Positions 22,482 to 34,742 of a stretch of 64,000 nt of DNA are shown here, piece by piece. The DNA comes from Nereocystis luetkeana (taxonomy: Eukaryota > Sar > Phaeophyceae > Laminariales > Laminariaceae). Each line of letters starts with the position of its first letter. Positions within the stretch are counted from its first letter, which is position 1. The stretch spans positions 15,246,869 to 15,310,868 of the forward strand of contig JARUPZ010000003.1 of NCBI GenBank assembly GCA_031213475.1, written 5' to 3'. Under the pieces are notes generated by a model that saw nothing but the letters and a program-made list of their open reading frames with translations, was not told the origin of the DNA and made no database searches. The position numbers and the translations under genes were made by a program.

Positions 22482-25400
22482 CTAGGTGCTGAGCTTGCGG
22501 GTGACAGAACGCACGTAAAGCTCGCCGATGTAGCACGGGTCACAGTTCTTGCACTTCTTCGAGTTAAAGCTGGCTGTACCGTTGTCGGGGTCGATGCAGA
22601 AGCGGACGCCGAAGTCGCAGGGGTGGAGCTGGAGGAAACGAAACATCGGAGGCGTTTTTATTTTTCAAGTCGGAACAAACAGTGCAGAGAAGGGGGGGTG
22701 GGGGGGGGTTCAAAAAAACGCAAAACAGCCCCCCGGCATTCGGGGGTGGGAGGGAGGGAAAGGCCCAGGGATTGTCTAGGGGCCACGCCAAACGACGGGC
22801 ATCTGCGTGCAGTAGCAACGTCTCCTACCAGGGTGAGATGGGCGCGTCAGAATCTCCGTAGTGGGGCGGAGGGTCAAGCGGTCGAACCGCGGTCTCTTTT
22901 ATTATACCACTCTCAAGGGGTAAGTGCAAGGGGCTTTTAGACATGAACATGAAGACGAAGTGGTCTTTCCTTCCAACTCCTCTGGGCGGAAATGTACAAG
23001 GACTGTTGGGTTATCCAAACGAACGCCGAACGGTCCTTACGTGACCGCCCCCAACATTTCTGTCGAGAGACCTCTCAAGAACAGCAGCAGCAGAAGTAGT
23101 AGTAAGGGGGGGGGGGGGCATAGTAAATAGGACCTACGGTGCACACAAAAAATATACCAGGTATATATTTACCTGTTTTTACAAACAATATTTGGTCCTA
23201 TCTACTATGGTCCCCCGTAATAGTGGCCCCTATATAGTCTATGTATAGTGCCGGCCCTACTCCGCACACTATGTACCACACCGGTATATATAGTGTCAAG
23301 CGATTCCAACGGTGATACGGCGAATAACGGCCACTACTCGACCGGCACTATTAATAGAGAGGGACCGCTACTGCTGTATAGCACTCTTGCTCACCAGGGT
23401 GAGAGCATCCCACTCCTCCGGCGTCAGCACCTCGCACACGCAGCCGCTGCGGCGGGGGTCCAAGCCCCCAAGCAGAGCGCGCCGCTCGCCCGACAGGAAC
23501 TCCTCGACGTGCGGTGGCGGCAGGAGCAAGCCGTGCCCCTCGCAGAGCAGAAGAGCGGTGTCCAGAGTGCGGGGTCTGGGGGCGCGGGCTTCTCTTACGT
23601 ACGTGCGCCATCTGCAAGCAAGTTCAGAGACGACAGAAAAAAAAAAAAAAAAAAACGATAAAAAAACGCAACACGTAAGGCACAGCGAAGAGAAGAAGAA
23701 GGAGAAGAAGGAGAAGAAAAAGAAGAAGTAAGAAGAAGAAGAAGAAGAAAAAAAAGAAGAAGAAGAAGAAGAAAAAAAAGAAGAAGAAGAAGAAGAAAAA
23801 AAAGAAGAAGAAGAAGAAGAAGAAGAAGAGAGGGAGAGATGACAAAGCAACGAGAGAGGGAGCAAAAACAGAGAGAAAAAAGACAGAGACAGAGCAGTAG
23901 AAAATCAGAGAGAGAGCAGAAAAATAAAGCCTAGAGGGAGCCGGAGCGGAAGAGAGCAAGAAGCGGACAGAAATACAGAGGCAAAGACAGAGAACTCCAA
24001 ACCCATGCAATGTCATTGGCGCAAACAGGGCGGCATTGGTATTTACGTGTTTCTCCATGGCATACTCAATATCAGTACAGAATAGGCGCCGAGGGCTTGG
24101 AAAGAACACGCCACAGGTTCGGTATGGACGGCTGAAAACTCACGCGTTCAGCCAGCAGCGAGGAAGCAGGTGGTAGATGCCCGGCAATAAAGGGCAGGCC
24201 AGCGGTGCGGGGGTTCCCCCGGCGGCGGCGGCGGCCGTGCTCCGCGGCGCCCACATCGAAGCCGACGGTACCTAAAACGAAAAAGAAGAACAAGAGTACC
24301 GAGTGTAAGCAGTACTAGTCTACAGCAGTATCAACAGTGCCACAACAACAAAAAAAAAACAAAAAAAAACTTGCAGTTACTGTCATACAGCAGTGATCAC
24401 GGCAGGATGCAACGAGTCGAGAGGCAACAGTGGCTAACGACACTCGTTGTCAGAACGCCTTCTGGTGTTTCCCGAATCTCGGCTGACCATTTTTTCTTGT
24501 GTTTTTTCATATCCGGTTCTCACCCCGATCTTGTCTCTTTGAACGGTAACTCGAACCTCAACCCCGCCTGGGAAGGTTATCGGAATAAATGTCAGCTTCG
24601 TTCACAGATCGGGTCAGACCATGCGGATCGGGTCAAACCATGCGGATCGGGTCGGATTGGGTCACGTAAGGGTGACCCGACCCGACCCAACCCGACCCGT
24701 CAGTATTTGAAAACCTCCTGGCTCGACCCGACCCGTGAGATTTCAAAACCTTGCTGACCAGACTCGCGGGGTCGGATCATGATCCGTGAGGAGCTCCGAT
24801 AACGATGAAAAAAACCATATCAAGACATACTGTATGTGGTGCGAGGTGAGTATCAACCATTGCGTCGAAGATGGGTCGATTTTCGTAGAATGAACCACCT
24901 ACTGGTAATATCATACGTACGCAGAACCTCGCGTGACTGCTGTTTGCGTGACCGCTGTTTTGACTTTTTGCGAGTTGGATCTCACCCCCGTCTTCCGGGA
25001 GTAGAGCGCCTTGAGGAGTGGGAGAGCGATCTCCTGCTGCCGCGCTCTCTTCACCGCCTCCTCGGCCTTCACAAGGCTCACAGAGTCTCCCAGGCACTCG
25101 GGGCACTCGGAGCTGCCGTCGGCCCGGAACGCTTCGGCCCTCGGGAAGAAGGCCGATAGCTCTCGCCAAACGCGCTTGTCCACCACCTGCCGCTGATTGA
25201 AATACCAGCGAAAAAAAGGGAAAATTAGTGCAAACACATACGTCAGCTGTGAGCTCGACCGAATGAGTTGTTAGGATACTCAGCTTTACAAACCTGCGTC
25301 GTGCGTTTGAACAAAAAAGCAAGAATCGGGGATGGAAGCGATTGATTTGTTGATCTGAGGAGTATCAAAATGGCATCCGTACTGATACCAACGCCTGGTA

Positions 25401-28400
25401 CCAGAGTACGTACTCTGTCGCGCCTTTATACTGTACGAGTAACAGCACACGAAGCACCAGGTATATATAGGTTGTAAGTTCTCGAACGATGGCGTCGCAA
25501 GACAGCGCACAAAGACACTCACAGCCGGCCTTCTCCAGCAGCGCTGCCTCATGCGTGCGAACGCAAAACAAGGAAACACGCCAGCAGCGAAAACACGCCT
25601 CCAGCGGGCTCTTTCCTCTTATCGAAAAATCCCTCGTCCCTTGCGCCTAGCCTGAGAGCCCGGCCTGAACCTGGTCTGAGGGCCTAGCTTGAGAGCCTGG
25701 CTTTACCGCTTTGCTTTAAAGAATGACAGTATTTATAGTGTGGACTGCAAAAAATAACCCACACTGATTCCAACTCTTTACGGGGGAACATAGTTAATAG
25801 GACCCACGGCACACACAAGAACCTACATATTTCCCTATTTTTACTATCAATCTTTGGTCCTATTTACTATGGTCCCCCGTAATAGTTTGTTCTAAAAAAG
25901 GTGCGTACAGTTCGGATGTTCTTAAGGGGGGGAAGGTCTGGCCTGAGGGCCTGGCCTGACTCCAATCCGAATCCTACCTTGCCCCGGGTGGCCCAAGTCC
26001 AATTTTACCTTACACCCAACAGGGGCGAAGCGAGATGAAAATTAACACGGACATCGAAAACTTAGAGGGCCCTTCATATTATTAGGGCTGGAGCCCCGAC
26101 TTGGGGACAAATGACTTAGAATTTGACCGATTTGTCCCCAAAACGAGACCGCCGTCCTAAGAGTCCTAAAACGGTTCAAGTCTCATTACGGAGGGGCATA
26201 GCAGCACACCGTGATCAGAGCCCACGTTGGCTCCGGAGACCTTGCATCCCCCCACGCACGTCTACACACCATGGGGTGTCCGCGAAGAATTTGGTTGGGT
26301 AGGGGTCCTTGCACCGGTTACTACTGTAATAGTAGTCCCAACCCACGAAAAAAAACATTGCCGCGGAAAAAAGCGAGTGACCAAAACGACCTTTGTGGCC
26401 TCTACAGGAATCATCCTTAGGTTGCGCCACCCGGTAGGTTGGTCAGAAAAACCGGGCAATACTAACGGCTTCGGATCCACCTGTTCAACCAATCAGCTCC
26501 TCATGTTTGTCGGTTTCAAATATTTGCATGGCTCAACCAAATCGGACTTATATCGATCGCAAACACTTTGATATTTCGTTCTGAGTATTTGCTGTAGTGA
26601 TATGTTCTTCCGCCAAACGTGAAGCCAGAGATTTGAAGTCGGGGATCTCGTGTCGCCCGACCTGAAATCTCCGACAACGAACGCCAACCAGCGAGAGCAG
26701 TTGAGCGACAGTTACAAACAGCCACCGCTCCGCGAGATCCTAAATACCACTCTGGATGTCTGTCAATATAAGGAACGCTTAGTTTTCATATTAGTGCCTA
26801 AAAGATCCTTATATCTCCGACCAGAATGGTAGGGTGTCTGCCTGTAACAATTCGGTTGAAACCAATTTGGTTGTATTTCTTGTGGTCTGTTTCGCATTAT
26901 AGAAATTACCCCCGCCCATAAAACGCCAGGATCTTGCCAAGATTGTGGCAAAACAGTGGCAGAGAACGCGACCTTAAACCCAAGTACTTTGGGCTGGGTT
27001 AACTCTTTTAAAACCGCGGTCCCGTTTTGGGTACAAACCACTCAAATTCGAAGTAGTTTGTCCCCCAAACGGGACTGCAGCACTAAAAGCGCTAACACTT
27101 AGGACGGTTCCGAATGTTGGGGCCACTTGTAGGAAATATACCGTGTTCGAACCAAACTCTTCGCAAAAAACGTACATTCGTGAGCTAACCCTTTGCTACC
27201 TTGCTACACCCCATGTCATGCGTTCTCCTTACCTTGCCCCGAGTGCCGCTAGAGGACCGAGCAAGGCCACCATGCTGGCAGATGAGGTCGGCGTTGACGT
27301 CCTCCCAGGGGGGCATGATGTTGCTCTCGGCGCGGTCACGGCCCCGACTCCGCTTTTCCTTTCCGCCCGAGCTCGGGGCGGCCGAAAAGAAGGGGCTGCG
27401 TCTCCGCCTGGCCTGCGCCTCCACGTAACGCCTGAGGTTTCCTACCCAGGCCTTGGAAAGGTAGTACCTGTTATCAAGAGCGGGGGTGGGTGAATGGATT
27501 GAATGCCGACAGGGGGAATGGGTTTGTCTATTACCTATTCCCTGGGGCAGTTGGGAGGTATGGGACTAATCTTCCACATTAGACCATGGATTGTCACGCC
27601 AATATCTGGTACACGTGGAGAAGGGACGGCACCTGTGGCCACGGCTTGTCCGGAAGATCACTGAGAGCAAAGCCTCTTACAAGTTGACCTGAAGAGTAAA
27701 AGTGAGGACTACAAAAAAAAAAAAAAAGTTCTTCTCACCCCCGACCAAGTCACTACTGTAGGAGTATAGCAGGTATTAGCCCACAAACAATATTAATACT
27801 CGTGGGAGTAATGAACCAACCGCGGCAGTACGCTATTTTGCATTACAGCCGTAGCTCGGCACAAACCACACACCCCCCGAGCGCTTACAAGCCAAAGCCC
27901 CCCCTCCCGTATCCCCTATATATTATACATATGTTGAGTTGGCATCGGTTGGCAACGACACTGTAAAACGTGCCGTTCACTACTTGAGCTACTGCAAAAA
28001 AAACAGGGTGCCGTTTTATTTTGCGTTTGTTTTTTTGGCGGGCGGTCACAGCTGGCTGGTGGTCGAGTTAGATCACTTTCGTGGCGGGAGAACTTTAATC
28101 CCGCACAAGGGGAATGACTGTACCACGCAGTGTGTATATGGTAAGGCACCCACGAGGCAGTTACATAGGAAACCCCTTCATTGCTGTCTCCGGAAGTGGT
28201 AACACCAGGAAATCAATACATTCAACGACGATGTCGTCCACATGCAACAAAGTGCGCCTCAAAGGTTACTAGCAGGATGCAGTTCACCCTTGATGCGACT
28301 CGCCCAACACCTCACGGCGCTTCGCAAAGGTTATTGCAAGCAATGTCTGCCGGGTCGGTGAAAACCCGACGTGCTCCGTTCGGACTTTGTAGGGATGCGC

Positions 28401-31400
28401 AGGTCTATAGTCCTTCGACTGCAGGCATGAATGATCAAAAGTACACCTCCCCCGCCTCCCCCGTCCCCCGTCCCCCGCCCCGAAACTAGAGAAAACAAAC
28501 TCACCCTCTCCCAGGCCGCTGCGGGCCGCGAGTCAACGCGGACACGTGGCTAAGCTCGGCGTGTCTCAGGGTATCGAGATCCCTCCTCCATGCGGGGTCT
28601 TCGTCCCTCAGAGTGGGGTTGGCCTTGCCGTACCGGTGCTTGACGAGGGATCCGATCGCTTTACAGAGCACCGCCTCGGCCTCTGGTGGCGAAGCGTGTG
28701 TTCCGGGTAGGTTTGTCCGGGGGGAAGGGGAGAGTGGGGAGGAGGTCAGAGGAGCCACCGTTTTACGTGTAACCACAACAACCCGCAACAATGATGTGCA
28801 GCCGAAACGAACGCCAGCGATGGTGCTCGTATATATATATATATCAGATATCTCGGTCACGCGTCTTCTGCATTCCTAACAATAATGTATGATACATTAT
28901 AGAACACGTTGCTGTGTTATCCCCCCAAGGGCCGGTTCAAGTTATTAGAAGACGGACAGTTCTCTCCCCTAGGAATGCCGGCAGCAGCATCTACTCGGAT
29001 GAAGCATATCTGGGATCATACTGACCACCATTAGCAGCGGAAGAGGGAAGAGGGTGACATGGCCGCTTTTCAGTTGAGGCCCTACTGTAGAGCTGGCATT
29101 ACCCTAGTGGCCGAAATGTGTTCCGACCAACCATGGGGCTTATATATATATACGGTCAGTAGCAGGAACAGGAAGGCCTTTCGGTGTGTAGGAAGACCCG
29201 TCGTTTGTTTTGTTTTGCCGGTACAGTCCGGCTCCAGGTACTCCAAGGCATGTGTGTACAAACTTTTCGCGCAAAAAAACGAAGATCTGACCTGCGTATG
29301 TCGAAATAGCAAGCAGAGAACGTCGCCAAAAATGGATCCTGTGCTGAAACTACGTAATTTCGAGACAACGCCTTATTTTGCACTTTTCCCGTACCAAAAT
29401 CCAAATGTACAACCCGTTTTTAGGGGATAGGTCCTTAAAATTTATACACGTTTCCATGTCCTTCTCGAGGGCTGGCCCGCGGGGGAAGGGGGGACGGGGT
29501 TGTCGAAAATGTTTGGTCTAAGGCAGTCCAAATTTGCAAAAAAAAAAACGAAAAACGAAAAACGAAACATCAGGTTAAAAAGAACACAAAACGCTAGATG
29601 AGGTTGTTCGCGAGAGCTCATAGAAGATGTGTGCAAATTTTCACGATATATTCGAAAAAAAACGGCGTGGACTTTCTTTGGCCGGGGAAGAAATCCGCGT
29701 CGTTTAACCTGAACCAGACTGTAGGTGTTACCTTGATATGTGGGTGCATGGCAATCGTGGTGATGGTAGTCGGTGTTCTGTTTGGAGTTTGGTTGGCAAC
29801 CAACTGCCAATCCGAGCAGCAACAAGAGACGGCCAAACCTGCAATTTTTTTCTTATTACGCAGCTTATTTTTGTTTTTACCCGGCCTATTATATCCGGCC
29901 TTCCTTTCTCTCTCCCTCCTTCTCCGGGGTCACGTTCCAGGCTCTCCTCCCTCCCTACGTACGTACGCACGGTTCGTGCCTTGCGTTTTTCACGCGAGAA
30001 GACTTCAGCGTTTTCTTCCCGCGTCGACTGGCCCCCCTGCCTACTATGCGCCTCGGACATCGCGGTAAGTTTGCGTGGATTCGGGTACACTAGTTTCGGA
30101 TACCCCTGAGACCCATCCCTGCAGCTGTCTTGTATCATATCTGGTACTTAAACCTATTGAGGTCGAGCTTCTGGGGGGAAACGGGTACCATACAGCAGCA
30201 TGAGCGCGCCAACAAAAAACTCCTGCGTAAGGTGAGCGAGAATTGACACCACACTACGGCAGCAGTACAACAGTACTATGAATAGTGACGCCATGCTTTA
30301 CATCTCTAGAACCGGACTCCCGTTGTGGGGACAAATTACGCTGAAATAGACTCAAAATATTTGGTTTTTGACTGTGCGGTTCTCCAAGGGTTAAGCAGCC
30401 TTGAGCATACCTGGGTACCTGGTAGGTCATTATTTGAAATCGTAAACGGAAAAACATCGGCTGCGAGATCGACTTTTTCCTCGAAACTGATATATATGTA
30501 CGTATACACGTACCTGATATATACCGGTAGGATTTAGCGTAGTACTCCCCGCCAAGGACGATGCCTCAATCAAAAATATATCAGCGTTCCCTAAAAGTTA
30601 GCCTTACGTTCCTACAGGAGTACTTCTCACCAGGTACCTGGTATTGCAGTAGCTTTTTCTGAATCGTGAGCCTGTATTTGTACTATTAATACTATACTGT
30701 ACCAGATGCGTATGTACGTCTATCATATTTAAAATGAGGCGCGCGAGCGAAGCGAGCCCTTTTTTACTTGGTTTTTAACCAAGGAAAAAAAAGCCTCTTC
30801 ATAGCGGCTCGGATACGAGGGTAGGGTGCCTTGTTTTGAGTTTTTCTGTATATGTGTGTGAGTTGGTGTGTGTGATTCAACATTTGTTTTGTCCACCTTT
30901 CACCACCGCGCTCGACGCACACGTCACCAAACCCAGTCCCCGCGGGCTCTGTGCACGCACACACACGCAAGACACTTTCTCGTCCTGGTGGGGTGGAAAA
31001 CCATTCACAGTTCGTCGATCTAGGTGCGGCAACGTGTAGGCACATGTCTGTGCTGGGCCGTGTTCAAAATACAAAATCATAACGGTTTTTTTGTGCCTGC
31101 CAACAGCGGGCAGACTGTGCCTGTCCACAGCATGCACACTGTGCCTGCCCACAGCAGGCAGACTATGCTTGTCCACAGCAGGCAGACTGGGCCTGTCCAC
31201 AGCAGGCAGACTGGGCCTGTCCACAGCAGGCAGACTGGGTCTATCCACAGCAGGCAGATTGAGCCTGTCCGTAGCACTCCACAGCAGGCAGACTGGGCCG
31301 GTCCACAGCAGGCAGACGGCTTTGTTTTTTTAGCTCTTTCTTCTACCTACGTAATAACTAACGAAACCCAACTACGGAGTAGTCATCGGCAGACTTCGCC

Positions 31401-33843
31401 TGTCTGTCCACAGCAACGTTCGGGCCATGTGCTGCAGGTGATATTGTCAGGCTTACCCTCCTACTGACGAGGGGACGGAGAAACAGGAGAAGATCTGCTG
31501 TAGATGTTGTACAGCAGTCAGTATTAGTGGTGGCACCTGCTACGAGAACCTCTGTCGGATACATTTTTTTTTTTCTTTTTGCTCATCCCATTTATTATCT
31601 TCGCGCATCTTCTTCTCTCTCTCCTTCCAACTCGTAACTCAGATCCGGGGTCACATAGCAGGCTCTTCTCCCCCCTTCCCGCTACGGTACGTGCCTTCAT
31701 TTTTGTCGCGAGAAGATTTCAGCCTTTTCTTCCCTCGTCGACTCGCATCGAATTGTGCCTACCCACGACATGTATGTCATGTCAGGTTAGATTTTTCGCC
31801 TTCAAATTATGAGTGTGAAATCAGGAACCACACACACAACATCGACTACGGTGTACAAAGGGCTCAAGGGTTAAACCGACACAAGCCGAGCGTACAGCTA
31901 CGCTGACCCTGGCCTCGTGTGTCCCACTGCTACTGCTGCTGCTGCTGTTTGCTGCTGGAGAAGCTTTGCTGTAGATGTTGTACATCAGCAGTAGTGGTGG
32001 CACCTGCTACGAGAAGCTCTTGTTGGGCATGCCATGTTCGTGTTGTCGTCTCGAAAATATTATGCCGACTTTCGAGGTGGAAGCAGGAAACATATTAAAA
32101 AAACGAGGGCAGGGTACGTACTACGTACGTGTATATGTACGCGTACAAAGGGTGCATGGGTTAGACCGACAAGCCGAGCGTACGGCGACGCTTACCCTCT
32201 CCTCGTGTGTCCTACTGCTACTGCTGCTGCTGTTATGGTGCGGGAGGCGCACTGCTGCTGTAGATGTCATACATCAGTCCAAGTAAAGTTGTGATGTCAC
32301 CTGTTACGAAAAATAAGCTCTTTCTGTTGGACAAGACATGTGAGATGCAGATTTTTCGTCCTTAAATTATTATTGTGCTGAATTTCAACCAGAAAACACT
32401 GCTGGATAAAACATGTCAAGTGTGTGTTGTGTACCAGGGTATTCTTGACTCTTTCTACCCGTCGATATCCAGCACCACAGCGTCCGCGCCGATTCCTCAA
32501 TCCCTGACAGATACAAGTTCTGTGGTCACAGCAGTGCAGATGTCGTCTTCAAACTATTATTACGCCGGATTTCGAGGTGGAAACCAGGATACACACGACC
32601 AAATCCAGTACTTTTTCGTATATCGAGAGCAGGAGAGGCCAAGAACATTTACGAAAATTATTGAGGATGCACCCACGACGGCGTACAGTAGTAGCACAGT
32701 AGTACGTACGTGGTAGATATTCCTTCGTGTTCGTTCGTTCAGCACAATACAAAATAACCCGTATGCGCCCAGCATGATGCATCGCAGATATGACTACAGC
32801 AGGTATTACCGAGGTCGCGCCTCATTACCACCAAGTACTAGTGAGTAGGCACGTACGTAGTTAGACTAGGCGATTGATATCCGGACCAAGGACTTCATTG
32901 AGAGTCCGGCAATATTTACAAGTGGTCTCAAGATGCGTTTTCGGCCCGAACACAAACGGAATTCACGGCTCGTACTTACTAATACCAGGTACAAAGTAGG
33001 TACGGCTTCAAGGGGGGGCTGCCGATAGAGGAACGCCAAGCAAGCGATGACCAGCTGGTGGTGATGACGGTGCTACTAACAAAATCGTCTGCACTATGAT
33101 ACGAATGCACGACCTTCCCGGAGACGCTGCAGTTCCTGATCTCCCCTGTTCGTGCCTGATGCCATATCACCATATCAGGTACCAGGTATCATACACCGGG
33201 TATTTATTATGATGTCTCCGTCTCCCGCGAATCCGTCGAGAGAAATGAAAAAAAAACATGAAAGCTAGCTACCAGGTACGTACGAAAAAAACTACCAGTA
33301 CATTTTGAACCTGAACGCTTGAACCACAGCTTGAACAGGTTTTCAGCAACGTACCATCAACGCATACATACCTGCATGCGTTCTGCGAAATTGCATATGA
33401 ATGTTTCGCGTATACAAGCCAGGAAAACATAGAGAGCTGGTGCAATGCGCAGTTCGCCCACACCCCACCCTGCCTCTCTTACCAGGGAAAGCAGCAGCCG
33501 AACTCGACGAATACAGGGCCGAGAGATCCGACGACCGTAGCCAAGCGAACAGACGTTGAACGACTTCTCCGGGCAGAGGTCGTCCCGCGCACGGGAAAAG
33601 GCCACCAAACTGAGATCTCGAGGCAGCACACTCTTCCTTTTCCCCCGTGGTATCTCCCGTTTCCTGCCCCGCCACCACCACCGGGGGCGGCAGGGGCGTC
33701 GCAAATGGGCTGTCCGTATCGTGTAGCATTGGTTCGTGCTGGATAGGAGAGCTGCTGCTGTTGAAGGGGATGGGATGAGTGACACCCATCTTGCAACGTG
33801 TCGCGCTTGAGGTTTCGTTGCTGTTGATGCTCGCTCGCGACAT
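22482..33843 (-). CDS. Tandem DUSP-domain protein (USP48/UBP26 C-terminal-like), seven exons
   Basis: Exons on the minus strand, 5' to 3': 33843-33483, 28682-28505, 27467-27233, 25186-24986, 24271-24144, 23611-23395, 22628-22482. All introns are GT-AG, all phases agree, and the join is 1467 nt (488 codons plus TAG). The first DUSP domain starts GYYLSKAWVGNLRRYV at the 28505/27467 junction, continues to DLICQHGGL, then KVVDKRVWRELSAFF across the next junction and SSECPECLGD. The second starts IYHLLPRCWLNAWRTYV across the 24144/23611 junction, with ALLLCEGHGLLLPP, CVCEVLTPEEWDAL and a C-terminal KKCKNCDPCYIGELYVRSV. DUSP domains are found in ubiquitin-specific proteases; this order of DUSPs followed by a Cys-rich end resembles USP48/UBP26. 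No catalytic USP Cys or His box was found within 28.7-34.7 kb, so either it lies in unseen exons or the protein is DUSP-only. The first exon (Ser-rich, ATG at 33843) is the least certain; its donor phase does fit exon 2. Confidence 0.7.
23103..23220. mobile_element. MITE family A, copy 2
   Basis: Left end TAAGGGGGGG has an expanded G run; GCATAGTAAATAGGACCTA follows, and the right end is CTACTATGGTCCCCCGTAA. It lies in the last intron of the DUSP gene (between 23395 and 22628). Confidence 0.8.
23636..23840. repeat. GAA/TTC-rich purine-pyrimidine tract
   Basis: A poly-A run (23637-23655) is followed by about 140 bp of AAG/GAA triplets and AAAAAAG blocks to about 23832, nearly all purine on the plus strand. 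On the minus strand, the sense strand of the DUSP gene, it is a long (TTC)n and T-run. It lies just upstream of the acceptor at 23612 and so acts as, or overlaps, the polypyrimidine tract of that intron. Confidence 0.9.
24600..24785. repeat. (GGGTC)n...(GACCC)n foldback element, copy 1
   Basis: GATCGGGTC-rich sequence at 24606-24662 is followed by GACCCGACCCGACCCAACCC at about 24672-24700 and CTCGACCCGACCCGTGAGAT near 24720-24740, then TTTCAAAACC. The two halves are inverted relative to one another. The same layout recurs at 46310-46500, 46810-47040 and 49190-49345. Confidence 0.75.
25778..25882. mobile_element. MITE family A, copy 3
   Basis: TTACGGGGGAACATAGTTAA opens and TTTACTATGGTCCCCCGTAA closes a 105 bp foldback element with a TATTTTTACTATCAATCTTT core. 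It lies in the third intron of the DUSP gene (between 27233 and 25186). Confidence 0.85.
26083..26172. mobile_element. MITE family B, copy 1
   Basis: CCCGACTTGGGGACAAATGA on the left and TTTGTCCCCAAAACGAGACC, GTCCTAAGAGTCCTAAAACG on the right form an imperfect palindrome of about 90 bp. It matches the well-preserved copy at 55291-55390. Confidence 0.65.
26997..27096. mobile_element. MITE family B, copy 2
   Basis: GGTTAACTCTTTTAAAACCG and CGGTCCCGTTTTGGGTACAA on the left mirror GTTTGTCCCCCAAACGGGAC and CACTAAAAGCGCTAAC on the right. It is a 100 bp foldback element with diverged termini, lying in the third intron of the DUSP gene. Confidence 0.7.
28186..28440 (+). mobile_element. tRNA-derived SINE-like element, copy 1
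   Basis: The body reads GCAGTTCACCCTTGATGCGA, CTCG, ACACCTCACGGCGCTTCG, GCAAGCAATGTCTGCC and GGTCGGTGAAAACCCGACG, and ends GTAGGGATGCGCAGGTCTAT. All these blocks recur in the same order on the opposite strand at 62355-62605 and 52120-52440. The 5' head retains GTGGTAACACC, the end of a degenerate A box. The element sits in the second intron of the DUSP gene, in antisense to it. Confidence 0.7.
28900..30290. other. First-intron sequence of the DUSP gene, nothing recognised
   Basis: Open stretches at plus 29059-29430, 29598-30068 and 29738-30109 and minus 30138-29728 overlap each other in different frames. They show no domain motif and no splice logic. The interval contains a short TA repeat near 28833 and an A-rich run at about 29540. 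Confidence 0.35.
30306..30400. mobile_element. MITE family B, degraded copy
   Basis: ACCGGACTCCCGTTGTGGGG followed by ACAAATTACG, and later GTGCGGTTCTCCAAGGGTTA, resemble the two arms of family B, but the GTTTGTCCCC arm is lost. The family call rests on the left arm. Confidence 0.45.
31098..31320. repeat. 24 bp minisatellite, about nine units
   Basis: The unit CACAGCAGGCAGACTGGGCC plus TGTC is repeated from about 31098 to 31318, with variants such as GCATGCACACTG and a short interruption GTAGCACT. Because 24 is divisible by 3, all frames stay open on both strands, producing repetitive pseudo-ORFs. It lies in the first intron of the DUSP gene. Confidence 0.9.
31490..32600. repeat. Degenerate tandem repeat of about 290 bp
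   Basis: Blocks GCTGTAGATGTTGTACA (about 31498, 31972, 32259), GGTGGCACCTGCTACGAGAA, ACAAAGGG with CAAGCCGAGCGTAC (about 31855, 32147), TGTCCCACTGCTACTGCTGC and TTTCGAGGTGGAAACCAGG recur in the same order. The spacing is about 290 bp, giving two full and two partial units. CTG/CAG triplet runs sit inside each unit. It lies in the first intron of the DUSP gene. Confidence 0.75.
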
Positions 33844-34742
33844 ACTGATTGCCTTTCCAAGGAGGTTGGGCTCGGAAAAGGGCTGGGAGGGCGCAGGCCA
33901 GGCCGATCGCACGCTGCGTAGGTGTCCTCAGAGCCCCTGCGTGGCACTGCTGTCACACTGATGCGAGCCTCGCTGCCCGGCAGCCCGGCGGCTGAAGGCC
34001 TTGCCTCTGATTGTTCCGCTATTTTGTGACGAATCTGCCTCCAGGAGAGACAAGAGGCAGAAAAAGAGCTGAACTTCGGCAACCCTCAACAGATGCCCGA
34101 CGAACGTGCCTGAATTGGCCGGGATTCCCACCTAATTGCCTCTTCTCGCTCTATGTTGCCCAGCTAGTGTGGGCAGTGTAAACAGAAGTATCAAGCAGCT
34201 CGCAGGTCCAGTACGCTTGCTCGAATGAGTTGAACAACCAAATGAAGTCGACCCCAAGGAGATGTTTATAGCATATTATGTGGCGTTATTGAAGCCGGGA
34301 GTCGGGTGTATCATAGAAATGTAGGTTGTACGCATGTTGATTGGTCTGTTCTTTGACAGGAGGGCATATTCTGTGACGAAACGGCTAAACAAACGCCGCT
34401 GGTACAATATAAACTCCGGGCCAATGAAAACGTCTCTTCCCAAATTCAGACCAATCACGAACCTTTCGCACCCTCTTACAAACCCTATACCGAATCTCCT
34501 GTCCTGCTGTGCTGCTGTCCTAGCAACCAGAATAGTTCGTTCATGAAGTCGTCGTGATACTCTCGCAGCTGAACACCCCAAGTACAGCTGGGGTAGGCGT
34601 TCGTTATAGTGTACGTGTTACCCTTCATCTGGACAACGATTGACTCCTGAGACCAAGTCTTTCCCTCGGCAGGTGTTCGAGGCTAAAACTTGCCAGCGCA
34701 TCCCCTCTCTACGTAGCGCGGCTCAACCGCAATCCTGCGGCC

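Noticed and set aside
23368..24109. Two long minus-strand open frames rich in Phe, Ser and Leu
   Set aside because: They are translations of the (TTC)n and T-rich tract inside an intron, not genes.
25500..25580. Extra exon of the DUSP gene at about 25531-25555 (minus)
   Set aside because: A donor-like GTGAGT follows a short open stretch, but joining exon 27467-27233 directly to 25186-24986 already gives the expected DUSP sequence (GTRGK then VVDKRVW) in phase.
30877..31333. Repetitive open frames on both strands encoding HSRQTGPV- or AVDRPSLP-like repeats
   Set aside because: They arise because the 24 bp minisatellite unit is a multiple of three; no start context, splice support or domain.
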